A stretch of 64,000 bases of DNA from Planktothricoides raciborskii GIHE-MW2. GTDB taxonomy: Bacteria; Cyanobacteriota; Cyanobacteriia; Cyanobacteriales; Laspinemataceae. Made by a program: the position numbers and the translations under genes. Below the pieces are notes generated by a model. That model was given only the letters and a program-made list of their open reading frames with translations. It searched no databases and had not been told where the DNA came from. Of the stretch, positions 19,238 through 29,000 are shown piece after piece. The stretch covers positions 7,055,001-7,119,000 of the forward strand of contig NZ_CP159837.1 in the NCBI RefSeq assembly GCF_040564635.1. The letters run 5' to 3'. How positions within the stretch are numbered: position 1 is the stretch's first letter; every line of letters starts with the position of its first letter.

Positions 19238-20625
19238 AACAGTTAACATTTTGCCCTGTGGAATAAGGGGAAAGCATTCGGATATTAAATTTGACGTTTT
19301 TTTCCAGAAATTGTTGCCCGAATGCTTTGCCCCTACAAACCTAATTTAATTTTGATTTTTGTAGGGGCAAAGGATTCGGTGATTAATTCCTGATTATCAC
19401 AGTTAACATTTCGGCCGAATGCTTTGCCCTGTGGATTAGGGCAAAGCATTCGGATATTAAATTTGGCGTTTTTTTCCAGAAATTGTTGCCCGAATGCTTT
19501 GCCCCTACAACGCCCTAAATTTTGATTTTTGTAGGGGCAAAGCATTCGGCGATTAATTCCTGATTATCACAGTTAACATTTCGCCCGAATGCTTTGCCCT
19601 GTAGATTAGGGCAAAGCATTCGGATATTAAATTTGGCGTTTTTTTCCAGAAATTGTTGCCCGAATGCTTTGCCCCTACAACGCCCTAAATTTTGATTTTT
19701 GTAGGGGCAAAGCATTCGGTGATTAATTCCTGATTATCACAGTTAACATTTCGGCCGAATGCTTTGCCCTGTGGATTAGGGCAAAGCATTCGGATATTAA
19801 ATTTGGCGTTTTTTTCCAGAAATTGTTGCCCGAATGCTTTGCCCCTACAACGCCCTAAATTTTGATTTTTGTAGGGGCAAAGCATTCGGCGATTAATTCC
19901 TGATTATCACAGTTAACATTTCGGCCGAATGCTTTGCCCTGTGGATTAGGGCAAAGCATTCGGATATTAAATTTGGCGTTTTTTTCCAGAAATTGTTGCC
20001 CGAATGCTTTGCCCCTACAACGCCCTAAATTTTGATTTTTGTAGGGGCAAAGCATTCGGTGATTAATTCCTGATTATCACAGTTAACATTTCGGCCGAAT
20101 GCTTTGCCCTGTGGATTAGGGCAAAGCATTCGGATATTAAATTTGGCGTTTTTTTCCAGAAATTGTTGCCCGAATGCTTTGCCCCTACAACGCCCTAAAT
20201 TTTGATTTTTGTAGGGGCAAAGCATTCGGTGATTAACTCCTGATTATCACAGTTAACATTTCGGCCGAATGCTTTGCCCTGTGGATTAGGGCAAAGCATT
20301 CGGATATTAAATTTGGCGTTTTTTTCCAGAAATTGTTGCCCGAATGCTTTGCCCCTACAACGCCCTAAATTTTGATTTTTGTAGGGGCAAAGCATTCGGT
20401 GATTAATTCCTGATTATCACAGTTAACATTTCGGCCGAATGCTTTGCCCTGTGGATTAGGGCAAAGCATTCGGATATTAAATTTGGCGTTTTTTTCCAGA
20501 AATTGTTGCCCGAATGCTTTGCCCCTACAAGGCCCTAAATTTTGATTTTTGTAGGGGCAAAGCATTCGGATATTAAATTTGGCGTTTTTTTCCAGAAATT
20601 GTTGCCCGAATGCTTTGCCCCTACA
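19238..20625. repeat. 170-bp tandem repeat array, about eight copies
   Basis: The marker GTAGGGGCAA recurs at 19361, 19531, 19701, 19871, 20041, 20211, 20381 and 20551, exactly 170 bp apart, with partial units at both ends. Copies differ at only a few bases (for example CGGCGATT/CGGTGATT and one CGGCCGAA/CGCCCGAA change). Each unit holds two inverted pairs of GGGCAAAGCATTCGG / CCGAATGCTTTGCCC, so an RNA copy would fold into repeated hairpins. Short overlapping reverse frames of 66 codons arise in every unit but step through all frames because 170 is not divisible by three. It fills the space between the two defence-like genes. Confidence 0.97.
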
Positions 20626-20657
20626 TTCTGTCTCAAAATTTATAATTTTTTCTCATG

Positions 20658-23600
20658 TTATCCGTCTCCTTTAATAATCGTCATGTCATCAGCAGTCAGC
20701 TTATACAGGTGGGCTACTCTGTCGTCTATTTCTGCCTCCCAGCGATCGACTCCGACTCCTTTCGCGGCTAGGCATTTTTCTACTAATTCTTCTATGGCTT
20801 GTTTGTCGGCTTCACTGGGTTTCGGGATGGGAATTTGTGAGACATATGTGGTTTGCATTGCATAAGCATCACCTTGTAACTTAGATGTTATATAACTTAG
20901 GAAAAACCAAACTACTTTTGAATTTAGTAAAGCGACTAGATATTTACTTGCATTGGGAATCAGAAAAGTTTTGTTATTAGAATAAAAGTGATAATCATCC
21001 CAAGCAAATGCTTGATAAGTTGCAATTTCTTGATAGAATATTTTCGGTTTTTCAAATTCATCCCAATACTGACAAGACCTTAACTCCCAGAAATATTTTC
21101 CCTGGTCACAACGTTTAATGAGTTGTTCTCGATACTGATTAAATCTTTGAGAAATTGCCGGATAAGTTTTAGCGAAAATATTTTCAGCTTCTTTTTCTGA
21201 TTTGCCACTCCAAGGATGTTCTTTATTTTCTGAGGATTCGATCTTAATTAAATATTGTTCAGCAAAGTCCACAGACCATCTTTTTACATCTCGACCTCGG
21301 AGAAATGGCTTGAGAACTTCAGCGGATGAAGGATGTTCGGCAATTAATCTATCCCGCGTTTCGCGATCGACGACAAAGGCTTCATTGAAACCTGTTTTAA
21401 TTCCATAGTAAAAACGACCATTGACATATTCACCGAGAGGAGTTCCGGCATTTCTTAACTTATCCAATAAGCGTAAAACTTTTGAGGATTCTAACCGCCA
21501 ACCATCGGGTTTTAATTCGGTTTGATCGAGAGAAAAAGCATTTTTTTGATAAACGGAAACAAAGTCTTCTAACTCCTGCCCTTCTTGCCAGGTCAATACA
21601 GAAACTTGATGAGATCCCCCCAAACCCCCCTTAATAAGGGGGGCTGAAGAGTCTGGATTTGATCCCCCCAAACCCCGCTTAATAAGGGGGGCTGAAGAGT
21701 CTGGTTGGGATTTCTCCCCCCTTTTTAAGGGGGGCTGGGGGGGATCTTCTTTTTTGACTACAATAATACTAGGATAAGCGATCGCCTCAAAGACATTAGC
21801 ATCGCCAAAATCAATCATTACTTCAATGGTGGATTTTGTCCCTAGATATTTGCGGAGTTTTTCCCCATACCCTGCCCGAAAATATTTATTAGAGGTGATA
21901 AAACTGAGATAACCTTTTTCCTTGAGTAAGCGAAATCCTTGTTCATAAAAATAAACATATAAATCCGCCACTCCCGTATAACAGTCATATTCCTCTTTTA
22001 AAGCGGGCTTAATTTCCTTAATTTGCTCTTGTCGCACATAGGGGGGATTGCCAATGACAATATCAAACCCTCCTTTCTGTTCAAAAACATCGCGAAAATG
22101 CAGATAATATTGAAAGAAATTTAAAGAGCGATCGCCCCTTTTTACCTGGGCTTCAAAGTCATCTAATCCTGCTAACCGGGCGGCTAACTGTTCCCGTTCT
22201 TGTAACTGCTGTTTGCTAGGTTTATCGAATTCCTTAATTTCTAGTTCTAACTGCTTTTGTTGTGCTAAAATAAAATGGCGTTGGTCGGCGATCGCCCCGA
22301 CAAAAACTCGTTTTTCCGCCTCCATAATTTGTAAGCGTAAATCTTGCCGTTCCTGAGAAGACACATGAAAATATTGTTTTTCTAATTTCAACAAATCCGC
22401 GATCGCCTTATCCAATTCCGTCATCTCAAAAGCGAAAGCTAACTGTTCCGATTGCCCCGGTATAGGAATAATCGTTTGCCCATTAATCTTAGAAATCAGC
22501 GAATCTCCACACATCAACTTATAATCTAAATTCGGCAAAGCTTCCACATTTTCTATAGTGGGAATATCCACCACCAAAGATAACCACATCCGCAGTTTAG
22601 CAATCTCGATCGCCTCTGGTTTAATATCCACCCCATAAAGATTATTAGCAATAATTTCTCGCTTCCATTCTGATATTGCCAAACTGCCTCGCTGGACGGT
22701 CATCCCTTCTCGACGGGCTACAGCTTGCCGCACATTTAAGATTAACTGCATCATCCCCAAAGGAAACGCCCCAGAACCCACCGCAGGGTCAAGAACTTTT
22801 AAATTCATCAGGGCTTTTTTGAGACTTTTCGCATCTTGGGGCGAAATTAATTCATTCAAATCTTTGTCGGAAATATCTGGGTCATAATGCACCAATTTTT
22901 GCGCCGTTTCTAAACTAATTCCCGTGGTATCTGCCAAATATCGCCCTAACACTTCCGCACAGATAAACTGAACAATTCCACGAGGAGTATAGAAGGTTCC
23001 CGACTTACCCCGTTCCTCTGCGGCTAACATATTTTCAAATACTTTCCCCAACATTTCTGGGTCAACCGCTACATCTTCATCCCCAGTAACATTTTCTGCC
23101 ACCGTGAAGTTATAGCTATTGAAAAATCCTAAAATGCTGTCAGAATTACCGGGGTCAAAAATCCGATTGGGCAATGTAATTAATTCCGGGGTTTCACGAC
23201 CAGCCCCATCTTGAATATTTTCCCCATAATCCCGGTCAAATAGTCCCCCATTTAAATAGGGAATTTGCCCCCAGGGGGATTGATGATTTTCTCGTTGCTG
23301 GTTTAAGGTGTCAAAAAATAATGGCTCTAAAATTTCGGTATAATAATCGGTATTTTCCGCTTGATAAGCACTTTTGCCTTTGCCATACATCGTTTTCAGG
23401 AATTGGCGATCGCCTGCCAAAAAGCCCTTTTTCTGGAGAAAATACAAGAACATAATCCGCCCCAATAACCTTTGGGTAAACTGAGAAAGCCGGTCTCTAT
23501 CGGCAAAATAGGGGTGAGGATTATGAGAGGAAATCGCCTCTAATACTCGGTGAAATAATTTCTGATATTCTTGATAAAATCCTTTGGTGAGTTTCTCAAC

Positions 23601-24113
23601 ATCAAAAGCTTCACATTGTGCTTGGTACAGTTCTCGGGCAGAACGACCCCGAACCGCGATCGCTTCTAAGCGGTCTAAATCATAAGCGGTGGGATTTTGG
23701 CGGTCGATTAATAACTTGCGAATACTTGCCTGTAAATTACTTTTTTCATCAAAAAACTTGCGAGGGTTGACTAACATCAACTGGTTATAGTCTTTTGTGG
23801 CTAATAACAAAAATTCCGAGGGTCTTTTGCCCAACTGAGAGGCGATCGCTTTCATCCGACCACTGGCGATCGATGGGGAAATCCAAGCCTCTGGTTTTAA
23901 CTCAAATAATATTACTTGCAAACCACCTCGGTCTTGGTCAGCAATCAAATAACCACCCGCGATCGCTTCTTCACTGCGAGGGGATAATTCTAAACTTTTT
24001 ATATCAATTGGTTCCGCTGAAGCGGTGTAACCTAATTGCTGAAAAATCTTAGCAATTTTATCCGGACTGGTTAAATCACGGAGGTCATCAATTTTTAGAA
24101 TACGTTGGTTCAT
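20658..24113 (-). CDS. Eco57I-type adenine-specific DNA methyltransferase (possible type IIG enzyme)
   Basis: A 1151-residue protein. The N-terminal third contains VILFELKPE, which could be part of a PD-(D/E)xK nuclease but is not proof. The gamma-class N6-adenine methylase core has motif I DPAVGSGAF (D442 on) and motif IV NPPY (689-692). The C-terminal part resembles a TaqI/Eco57I target-recognition domain (LKPFLRGRDVKRW, then YLVALLNSKVVWFF). About 46 residues (789-834) come from an inserted GC-rich repeat (21612-21747). The helicase gene follows. Similar to drmMI of DISARM, PglX of BREX and stand-alone type IIG enzymes; which one cannot be settled by eye. Confidence 0.88.
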   Translation of the reverse strand: MNQRILKIDDLRDLTSPDKIAKIFQQLGYTASAEPIDIKSLELSPRSEEAIAGGYLIADQDRGGLQVILFELKPEAWISPSIASGRMKAIASQLGKRPSEFLLLATKDYNQLMLVNPRKFFDEKSNLQASIRKLLIDRQNPTAYDLDRLEAIAVRGRSARELYQAQCEAFDVEKLTKGFYQEYQKLFHRVLEAISSHNPHPYFADRDRLSQFTQRLLGRIMFLYFLQKKGFLAGDRQFLKTMYGKGKSAYQAENTDYYTEILEPLFFDTLNQQRENHQSPWGQIPYLNGGLFDRDYGENIQDGAGRETPELITLPNRIFDPGNSDSILGFFNSYNFTVAENVTGDEDVAVDPEMLGKVFENMLAAEERGKSGTFYTPRGIVQFICAEVLGRYLADTTGISLETAQKLVHYDPDISDKDLNELISPQDAKSLKKALMNLKVLDPAVGSGAFPLGMMQLILNVRQAVARREGMTVQRGSLAISEWKREIIANNLYGVDIKPEAIEIAKLRMWLSLVVDIPTIENVEALPNLDYKLMCGDSLISKINGQTIIPIPGQSEQLAFAFEMTELDKAIADLLKLEKQYFHVSSQERQDLRLQIMEAEKRVFVGAIADQRHFILAQQKQLELEIKEFDKPSKQQLQEREQLAARLAGLDDFEAQVKRGDRSLNFFQYYLHFRDVFEQKGGFDIVIGNPPYVRQEQIKEIKPALKEEYDCYTGVADLYVYFYEQGFRLLKEKGYLSFITSNKYFRAGYGEKLRKYLGTKSTIEVMIDFGDANVFEAIAYPSIIVVKKEDPPQPPLKRGEKSQPDSSAPLIKRGLGGSNPDSSAPLIKGGLGGSHQVSVLTWQEGQELEDFVSVYQKNAFSLDQTELKPDGWRLESSKVLRLLDKLRNAGTPLGEYVNGRFYYGIKTGFNEAFVVDRETRDRLIAEHPSSAEVLKPFLRGRDVKRWSVDFAEQYLIKIESSENKEHPWSGKSEKEAENIFAKTYPAISQRFNQYREQLIKRCDQGKYFWELRSCQYWDEFEKPKIFYQEIATYQAFAWDDYHFYSNNKTFLIPNASKYLVALLNSKVVWFFLSYITSKLQGDAYAMQTTYVSQIPIPKPSEADKQAIEELVEKCLAAKGVGVDRWEAEIDDRVAHLYKLTADDMTIIKGDG
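21612..21747. repeat. GGGG/CCCC palindromic repeat inside the methyltransferase gene
   Basis: Two and a half copies of a unit containing GATCCCCCCAAACCCC, AATAAGGGG and GGGCTGAAGAGTCTGG. In the protein they read PLIKGGLGGS-like and PPQPPLKRG. The insert keeps the frame and falls between the methylase core and the recognition domain. Confidence 0.88.
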
Positions 24114-24667
24114 AAGTAATTATTGATATTTTAGATAAAAAAAGTTAGCGTTAGTCTGATAAAAAAGTGCTATTTAATAATAGTAAACTATTTTGATCCC
24201 CATTGCCATTAATTTAATTAAATCTTAATAATTTTGTTCCAAAAAAACCGCCAGGGATTAAAATCCCTGGCTAATAGCTAAAGTCGGTTTTAACCGACTA
24301 GAATTCTGTACGGGTCAACGGCCGTTGACCCCTACCAAACATAATTAGTCGGTTTTAACCGACTTGCGCTATGAGGCGGGGATTTTAATCCCCGACGGAT
24401 CGCAGGGTTACACAAAGGCTGGTTGAAAATGATGCAAGAAAAACCGCCAGCGCCAGGGATTAAATAAAATCCCTGGCTAATAGCTAAAGTCGGTTTTAAC
24501 CGACTGAAATGCTTTTACAGCGGTTTTCAGATTACTAAACCACGAGCGGGCCAGTGCAATATTGTAGAGGCGAATGGCCATATAGCCCCTACAAAAGAAA
24601 TATCACTATTCACTATTCACTATTCACTATTCACTTTCTCCTCTGCCGATGGCGGGTTCCTCTGCTA
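24114..24667. repeat. Dispersed-repeat cluster between methyltransferase and BMP gene
   Basis: There is no gene. Two copies of a composite repeat (24243-24300 and 24439-24505) each join a CCAGGGATTAAAATCCCTGG hairpin, a TAATAGCTAAA spacer and a GTCGGTTTTAACCGAC hairpin. Between them are GTCAACGGCCGTTGAC and GGGGATTTTAATCCCC palindromes. A GTAGAGGCGAATGG element (24564) and a CACTATT array (24605-24635) matching the one at 4541-4583 follow. Confidence 0.85.
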
Positions 24668-25888
24668 CTAATTCGCCCCTTTCATGCCTTCTAATAATTT
24701 TGGTAAATACCAGATTTGTTGGTCGGTGGCTACTTCATTTGCTTTCAAGAAAACGCTGCCATCTTGAAAGTTTAATGGCCCTTTAAATAGCTGGATGCTG
24801 CCATCTCCCAATCCTTGAGTAAATTGATTGAGAAATGAGGCGCGATCGCCCAAAGCTTGACCGGCAATAAAACCAATCGCACTGGTTTCTGGGCTATTAA
24901 TATTTGCCCAATCTGGACCAGCTAAAACAAATTCACTGGTATATTCACCAGACATAGCTTTTTTCACCGCTTCCTGATAAGGAACTGCCCAGTTATAATA
25001 AGGAAGTCCTAAGCAAATATCTGGGGCAATTTCACAGCCTTTGATATAATCATAGTGAACATATTTGACTTTTTTGCCCGCTGCGGCGGCTTTTTTTCCT
25101 TGCACAGCCGCTTCGGGGGTGTCAATGCCAGACATGACCACATCAAAGCCACTATTATAAAAGTCATCGGCAACTTTTGTCGGGTCTAAAGTTTTCCCCG
25201 GAATATTAAACCAAAAACCAATCCAGGTAACTTTAAAAGTTAAATCTTGCGGGTCTTTTTGCCGATAGTTTTGCCAACAATATTTAGCCCCTAAATAAGC
25301 AGACGCGGCATAGCGGCGAGTTTCATCATTAATTAATGGGCCAAGATAGCCAATTTTGCCGGTTTCCGTCCCCAGGGCGGCGGCACATCCGGCCATCATT
25401 TTGCCATATTCCATCCGCCCCATAATATTACCTAAGTTGGGAATTGCTTGATAATTTTTCCCTTCTTTCCAGGCAGCATCCCCAGAGATATGAATCACCG
25501 GAATTTCGGGATATTTTTTCGCGGTTTCCAGGGCATCATCTTTAAAGTCATCGGAGTTGAAAATAATCATTTTTGCCCCAGAATCAATTAAATCATCGGC
25601 GACTTGGGATGCTTTCACGTTGGGCCGATCACCGGGATTAACTTTATCCACATATTGAAATTTCACTTGAGGAACTTTTGCGGCAACGGTCTGCACTCCC
25701 TCATAGTTGGACTGGTTCCACCCCGCGTCATTGTGTGGCCCGACTAAAACCATCCCCACGGTAAATTGATCCGAGGTGGCATTCGGGGCCGGTTGACAAG
25801 CGGTGAACAGGAATAACCCCGCGATCGCACTCAGGGAGACGAGACGAGTTCGGGCGATCGCTTTTCTGGTTGGCAATTTATTTTTCAT
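24668..25888 (-). CDS. BMP-family ABC transporter substrate-binding lipoprotein
   Basis: Periplasmic receptor of the basic membrane protein/Med family, which usually delivers nucleosides or related solutes. The 406-residue product has a signal peptide ending in the lipobox LFTAC, then VGMVLVGPHNDAGWNQSNYEGV, the typical first strand of this fold, and the VADDLIDSGAKMIIFNSDD segment. ATG at 25888 has AGGA seven bases upstream; the frame extends ten codons further without support. No permease or ATPase gene adjoins it. Fitting partners lie at 39155 and 50956. Confidence 0.92.
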   Translation of the reverse strand: MKNKLPTRKAIARTRLVSLSAIAGLFLFTACQPAPNATSDQFTVGMVLVGPHNDAGWNQSNYEGVQTVAAKVPQVKFQYVDKVNPGDRPNVKASQVADDLIDSGAKMIIFNSDDFKDDALETAKKYPEIPVIHISGDAAWKEGKNYQAIPNLGNIMGRMEYGKMMAGCAAALGTETGKIGYLGPLINDETRRYAASAYLGAKYCWQNYRQKDPQDLTFKVTWIGFWFNIPGKTLDPTKVADDFYNSGFDVVMSGIDTPEAAVQGKKAAAAGKKVKYVHYDYIKGCEIAPDICLGLPYYNWAVPYQEAVKKAMSGEYTSEFVLAGPDWANINSPETSAIGFIAGQALGDRASFLNQFTQGLGDGSIQLFKGPLNFQDGSVFLKANEVATDQQIWYLPKLLEGMKGAN

Positions 25889-25989
25889 AGTAAAATCCTG
25901 ACGTTTTATTTTAAACATAAAATAGTCACAGGCTGTTTCATTGGCCAGCGGCTGTTATGATTTATGATTAGTTATTAGCTAGTCATTGT

Positions 25990-26066
25990 TAAGTAGCTAA
26001 TAACCAACAACCAAAGAATCCCTACCCAACAACCAACAACTAACAACTAACAACTAACAACTAACA
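25990..26066. repeat. AACAACTAAC short tandem repeats
   Basis: Low-complexity AACAACTAACAACTAAC run, with one copy of the AAAGAATCCCTACCC element found in the 4.6-kb array. It lies just upstream of the giant kinase gene, leaving little room for a conventional leader. Confidence 0.8.
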
Positions 26067-26076
26067 ACAAATAACT

Positions 26077-29000
26077 ATGCCAGCGATCGCCGGATATAAA
26101 ATTCTTCAAACCATCCATGAAAGTCCCAATTCACGAGTCTATCGAGGGCTGCGTGAATCAGACAATCAACCAGTGATTCTCAAAGTGCTTAAAGAGGACT
26201 ATCCGACCCCGGAAAAAATCCGCAAATATAAGCTGGAGTATCTGATAACCCACAATCTGAATCTTCAGCGGGTGGTCAAGTCCTATAGCCTAGAAACCTA
26301 TCACAATACCCTGATGATTGTTTTCGAGGATTTTGGCGGCAAATCGTTAAAAAGTTTAATGTCCCACCGCCGGTTTACCCTGGAAGAATTCCTAGAAATT
26401 GCGATCGCCTCTGCTGATAGTTTAGCAGAAATTCATGCGGCTAACATCATCCACAAAGATGTTAATCCATCGAACCTAGTTTATAACCCAGAAACTAAGG
26501 TTTTGAAGCTGATTGATTTTGGCATTGCCGTGGATTTTGCCAAAGACAGTCACCTGCTGGAAACCCCACAGATATTAGAGGGAACTCTTAGCTATATGTC
26601 CCCGGAACAAACCGGCAGAATGAATCGGATTTTGGATTATCGCACGGACTTTTATTCTCTGGGTGTAACTTTTTATGAACTCCTGACGCACCAGTTACCA
26701 TTTAAAGGGGCTGATGCAATGGAGTTAGTTCACTGCCACTTGGCTAAACAACCCCAACCTCCTCATTTAATTATACCCAATAATGGAGAAAAACAGCTAG
26801 ATAAATTTGAGCCAATTCCTCGAGCAATTTCCGACCTGGTGATGAAACTTTTAGCGAAAACTGCTGAAGAAAGATATCAAAGTGCTTGGGGGCTGAAAGC
26901 GGACTTAGAATTTTGCTTAAGTCAATTAAGATCCACAAGGGTGATTAGCCAATTCCCCTTGGGCAGCCAAGATATTTCTGACAAATTCCTGATCCCGAAT
27001 AAACTGTATGGGCGGTCTAAAGAAATAGCCCAGTTATTAGCAGCCTTTGAACAGATAGCGGGTCGAGGAAAGACCCCGAAGTCCTCAGCAACTTTAGGAA
27101 ATGTTTCTCCAGTTTCTCCAGTTTCTCCAGGATTTTTTTACCAAAAAGCCAGAATGATTACCGTGACGGGGGTTCCGGGAATCGGGAAATCATCCTTGGT
27201 GGCGGAAATTTATAAACCTATTACCCGGAAAAAAGGATATTTTATTTGCGGAAAGTTTGACCAATATCAGCGGAATATTCCTTATAGTGGGGTGATTCAA
27301 GCCTTTCAGGAATTGATTCGACAACTGCTGACGGAAAGTGAAGAGCAGTTGAATGAGTGGCGGACAAAAACTTTAAAAGTTTTAGGGGCTAATGCCCAAT
27401 TAATTCTGGAGGTAATTCCCGAATTTAAGCGGATTATTGGCTGTGAATCTGTGGGGTCATTTTTACCGGCGATGCAAGCGGAAAATCGCTTAAATTTGTT
27501 ATTTCAAAACTTAATCCAAGTTTTTGCTAATGCTGCACATCCTCTGGTAATTTTCCTGGATAATTTACAGTGGATTGATTCCGCTAGTTTAAAACTGCTG
27601 AAACTCTTGATGAGTGGCTGCTTGGATTTTGTTTTGTTTATCGGGGCTTATCGGGATAATGAGGTCAGTCATAGTCATCCTTTAATGCTGACTTTAAGTG
27701 AATTGGAACACCAGGGGGCAATTATTTCATCTATTTCTTTATCTCCTTTGAAATTAAAAGAAATTAATCAGTTAATTTCTGAGACGGTTAAGCAACCTTT
27801 AGAGGTTACGAAATATTTAGCCCAAGTAGTCCAAAATAAAACCGGGGGTAATCCGTTTTTTGTGAATGAGTTCTTAAAAGCTTTGGCCGCAGACCAGTTA
27901 ATTTACTTTGATTATCAACGAGGGTCTTGGCATTGGGAGATTAATCAGATTTCAGTCAGAGAAATTACTGATAATGTGGTTGAGTTGATGGCCAGTAAAA
28001 TTCAAAAATTGCCCGATTCTAGTCAAGAAAGCCTGAAGTTAGCCGCTTGTATTGGCAATCATTTTGATTTAGGGACTTTGGCAATGTTGAGTGGAAAATC
28101 CCTGAAGCAAACAACGGTAAATTTGCAAGCCGCAGTCCAAGAAGGGCTGATTGTTCCCTTAAGCGATCGCGATGGATTCTTACCAGAAACTTCTCTGGGT
28201 AATTTATCCGCATCCCAGCCATTGCATCTGTCTCAAACAAAGTCAATCGCCTACAAGTTTGTCCACGATCGCATTCAACAAGCGGCTTATTTTTTGATGC
28301 CAATGAAGGAAAAACAAGCGGTTCACTGGCAAGTGGGACAGTTTTTATATCAAAATACTCCAGAAAGCGATCGCGAGGCGAAAATCTTTGAAATTGTCAA
28401 TCAATTGAATGCGGGGAGCGAACAGATTAAATATCAGGGCGATCGCGATCGACTCGCGGAACTAAATTTAACTGCTGGCATCAAAGCCAAAACTGCTGCC
28501 GCTTATGAACTGGCTTTAAATTATCTCACCATCGGCATCACTTTATTAGGAGTTCGCAGTTGGCAAACCCAATATGAACTAACCTTGTTCCTCCATGTGG
28601 AAGCAGCGGAAGCGGCTTATTTAAGTGGGCATTTGCCGCAAATGTATAAATTTTCCTTAGTGGTTTTACAATCGGCCAAAAATATTTTAGATAAGGCAAA
28701 AGTTTATGAAATCAAAATCCAAGCCTACCAAGCCCAAAACCAGTTAAAAGAAGCGGTTCATACCGCTTTACCTGTTTTACAACTATTAGGGATTACCTTC
28801 CCTTCAGTCCCGGCAAATTCAACAACAACCGCTGTACCTCTGCATAAAATTTGGTTCGGAGTTTACCAGATTCAATGGGCAATGTTTTGCAAAAAAATTG
28901 AGGATTTAATTCATCTGCCGACCATGACCGATCCCATTCACCTGGCTGCCATTAGAATTTTATCCACCGTAGCTACCGCGTCTTATATTGCCGTTCCCGA

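Noticed and set aside
19333-20565. Seven near-identical 66-codon reverse frames in the 170-bp array
   Set aside because: They recur once per repeat unit, shift frame each time because 170 is not divisible by three, overlap each other and lack ribosome sites. They are by-products of the repeat.
19238-20625. CRISPR array
   Set aside because: The whole 170-bp unit repeats with no unique spacers, and no cas gene is near.
15907-24113. Complete DISARM or BREX locus
   Set aside because: Only a helicase and a methyltransferase are present. The flanking genes (a DUF3352-type lipoprotein and a BMP receptor) are not defence genes.
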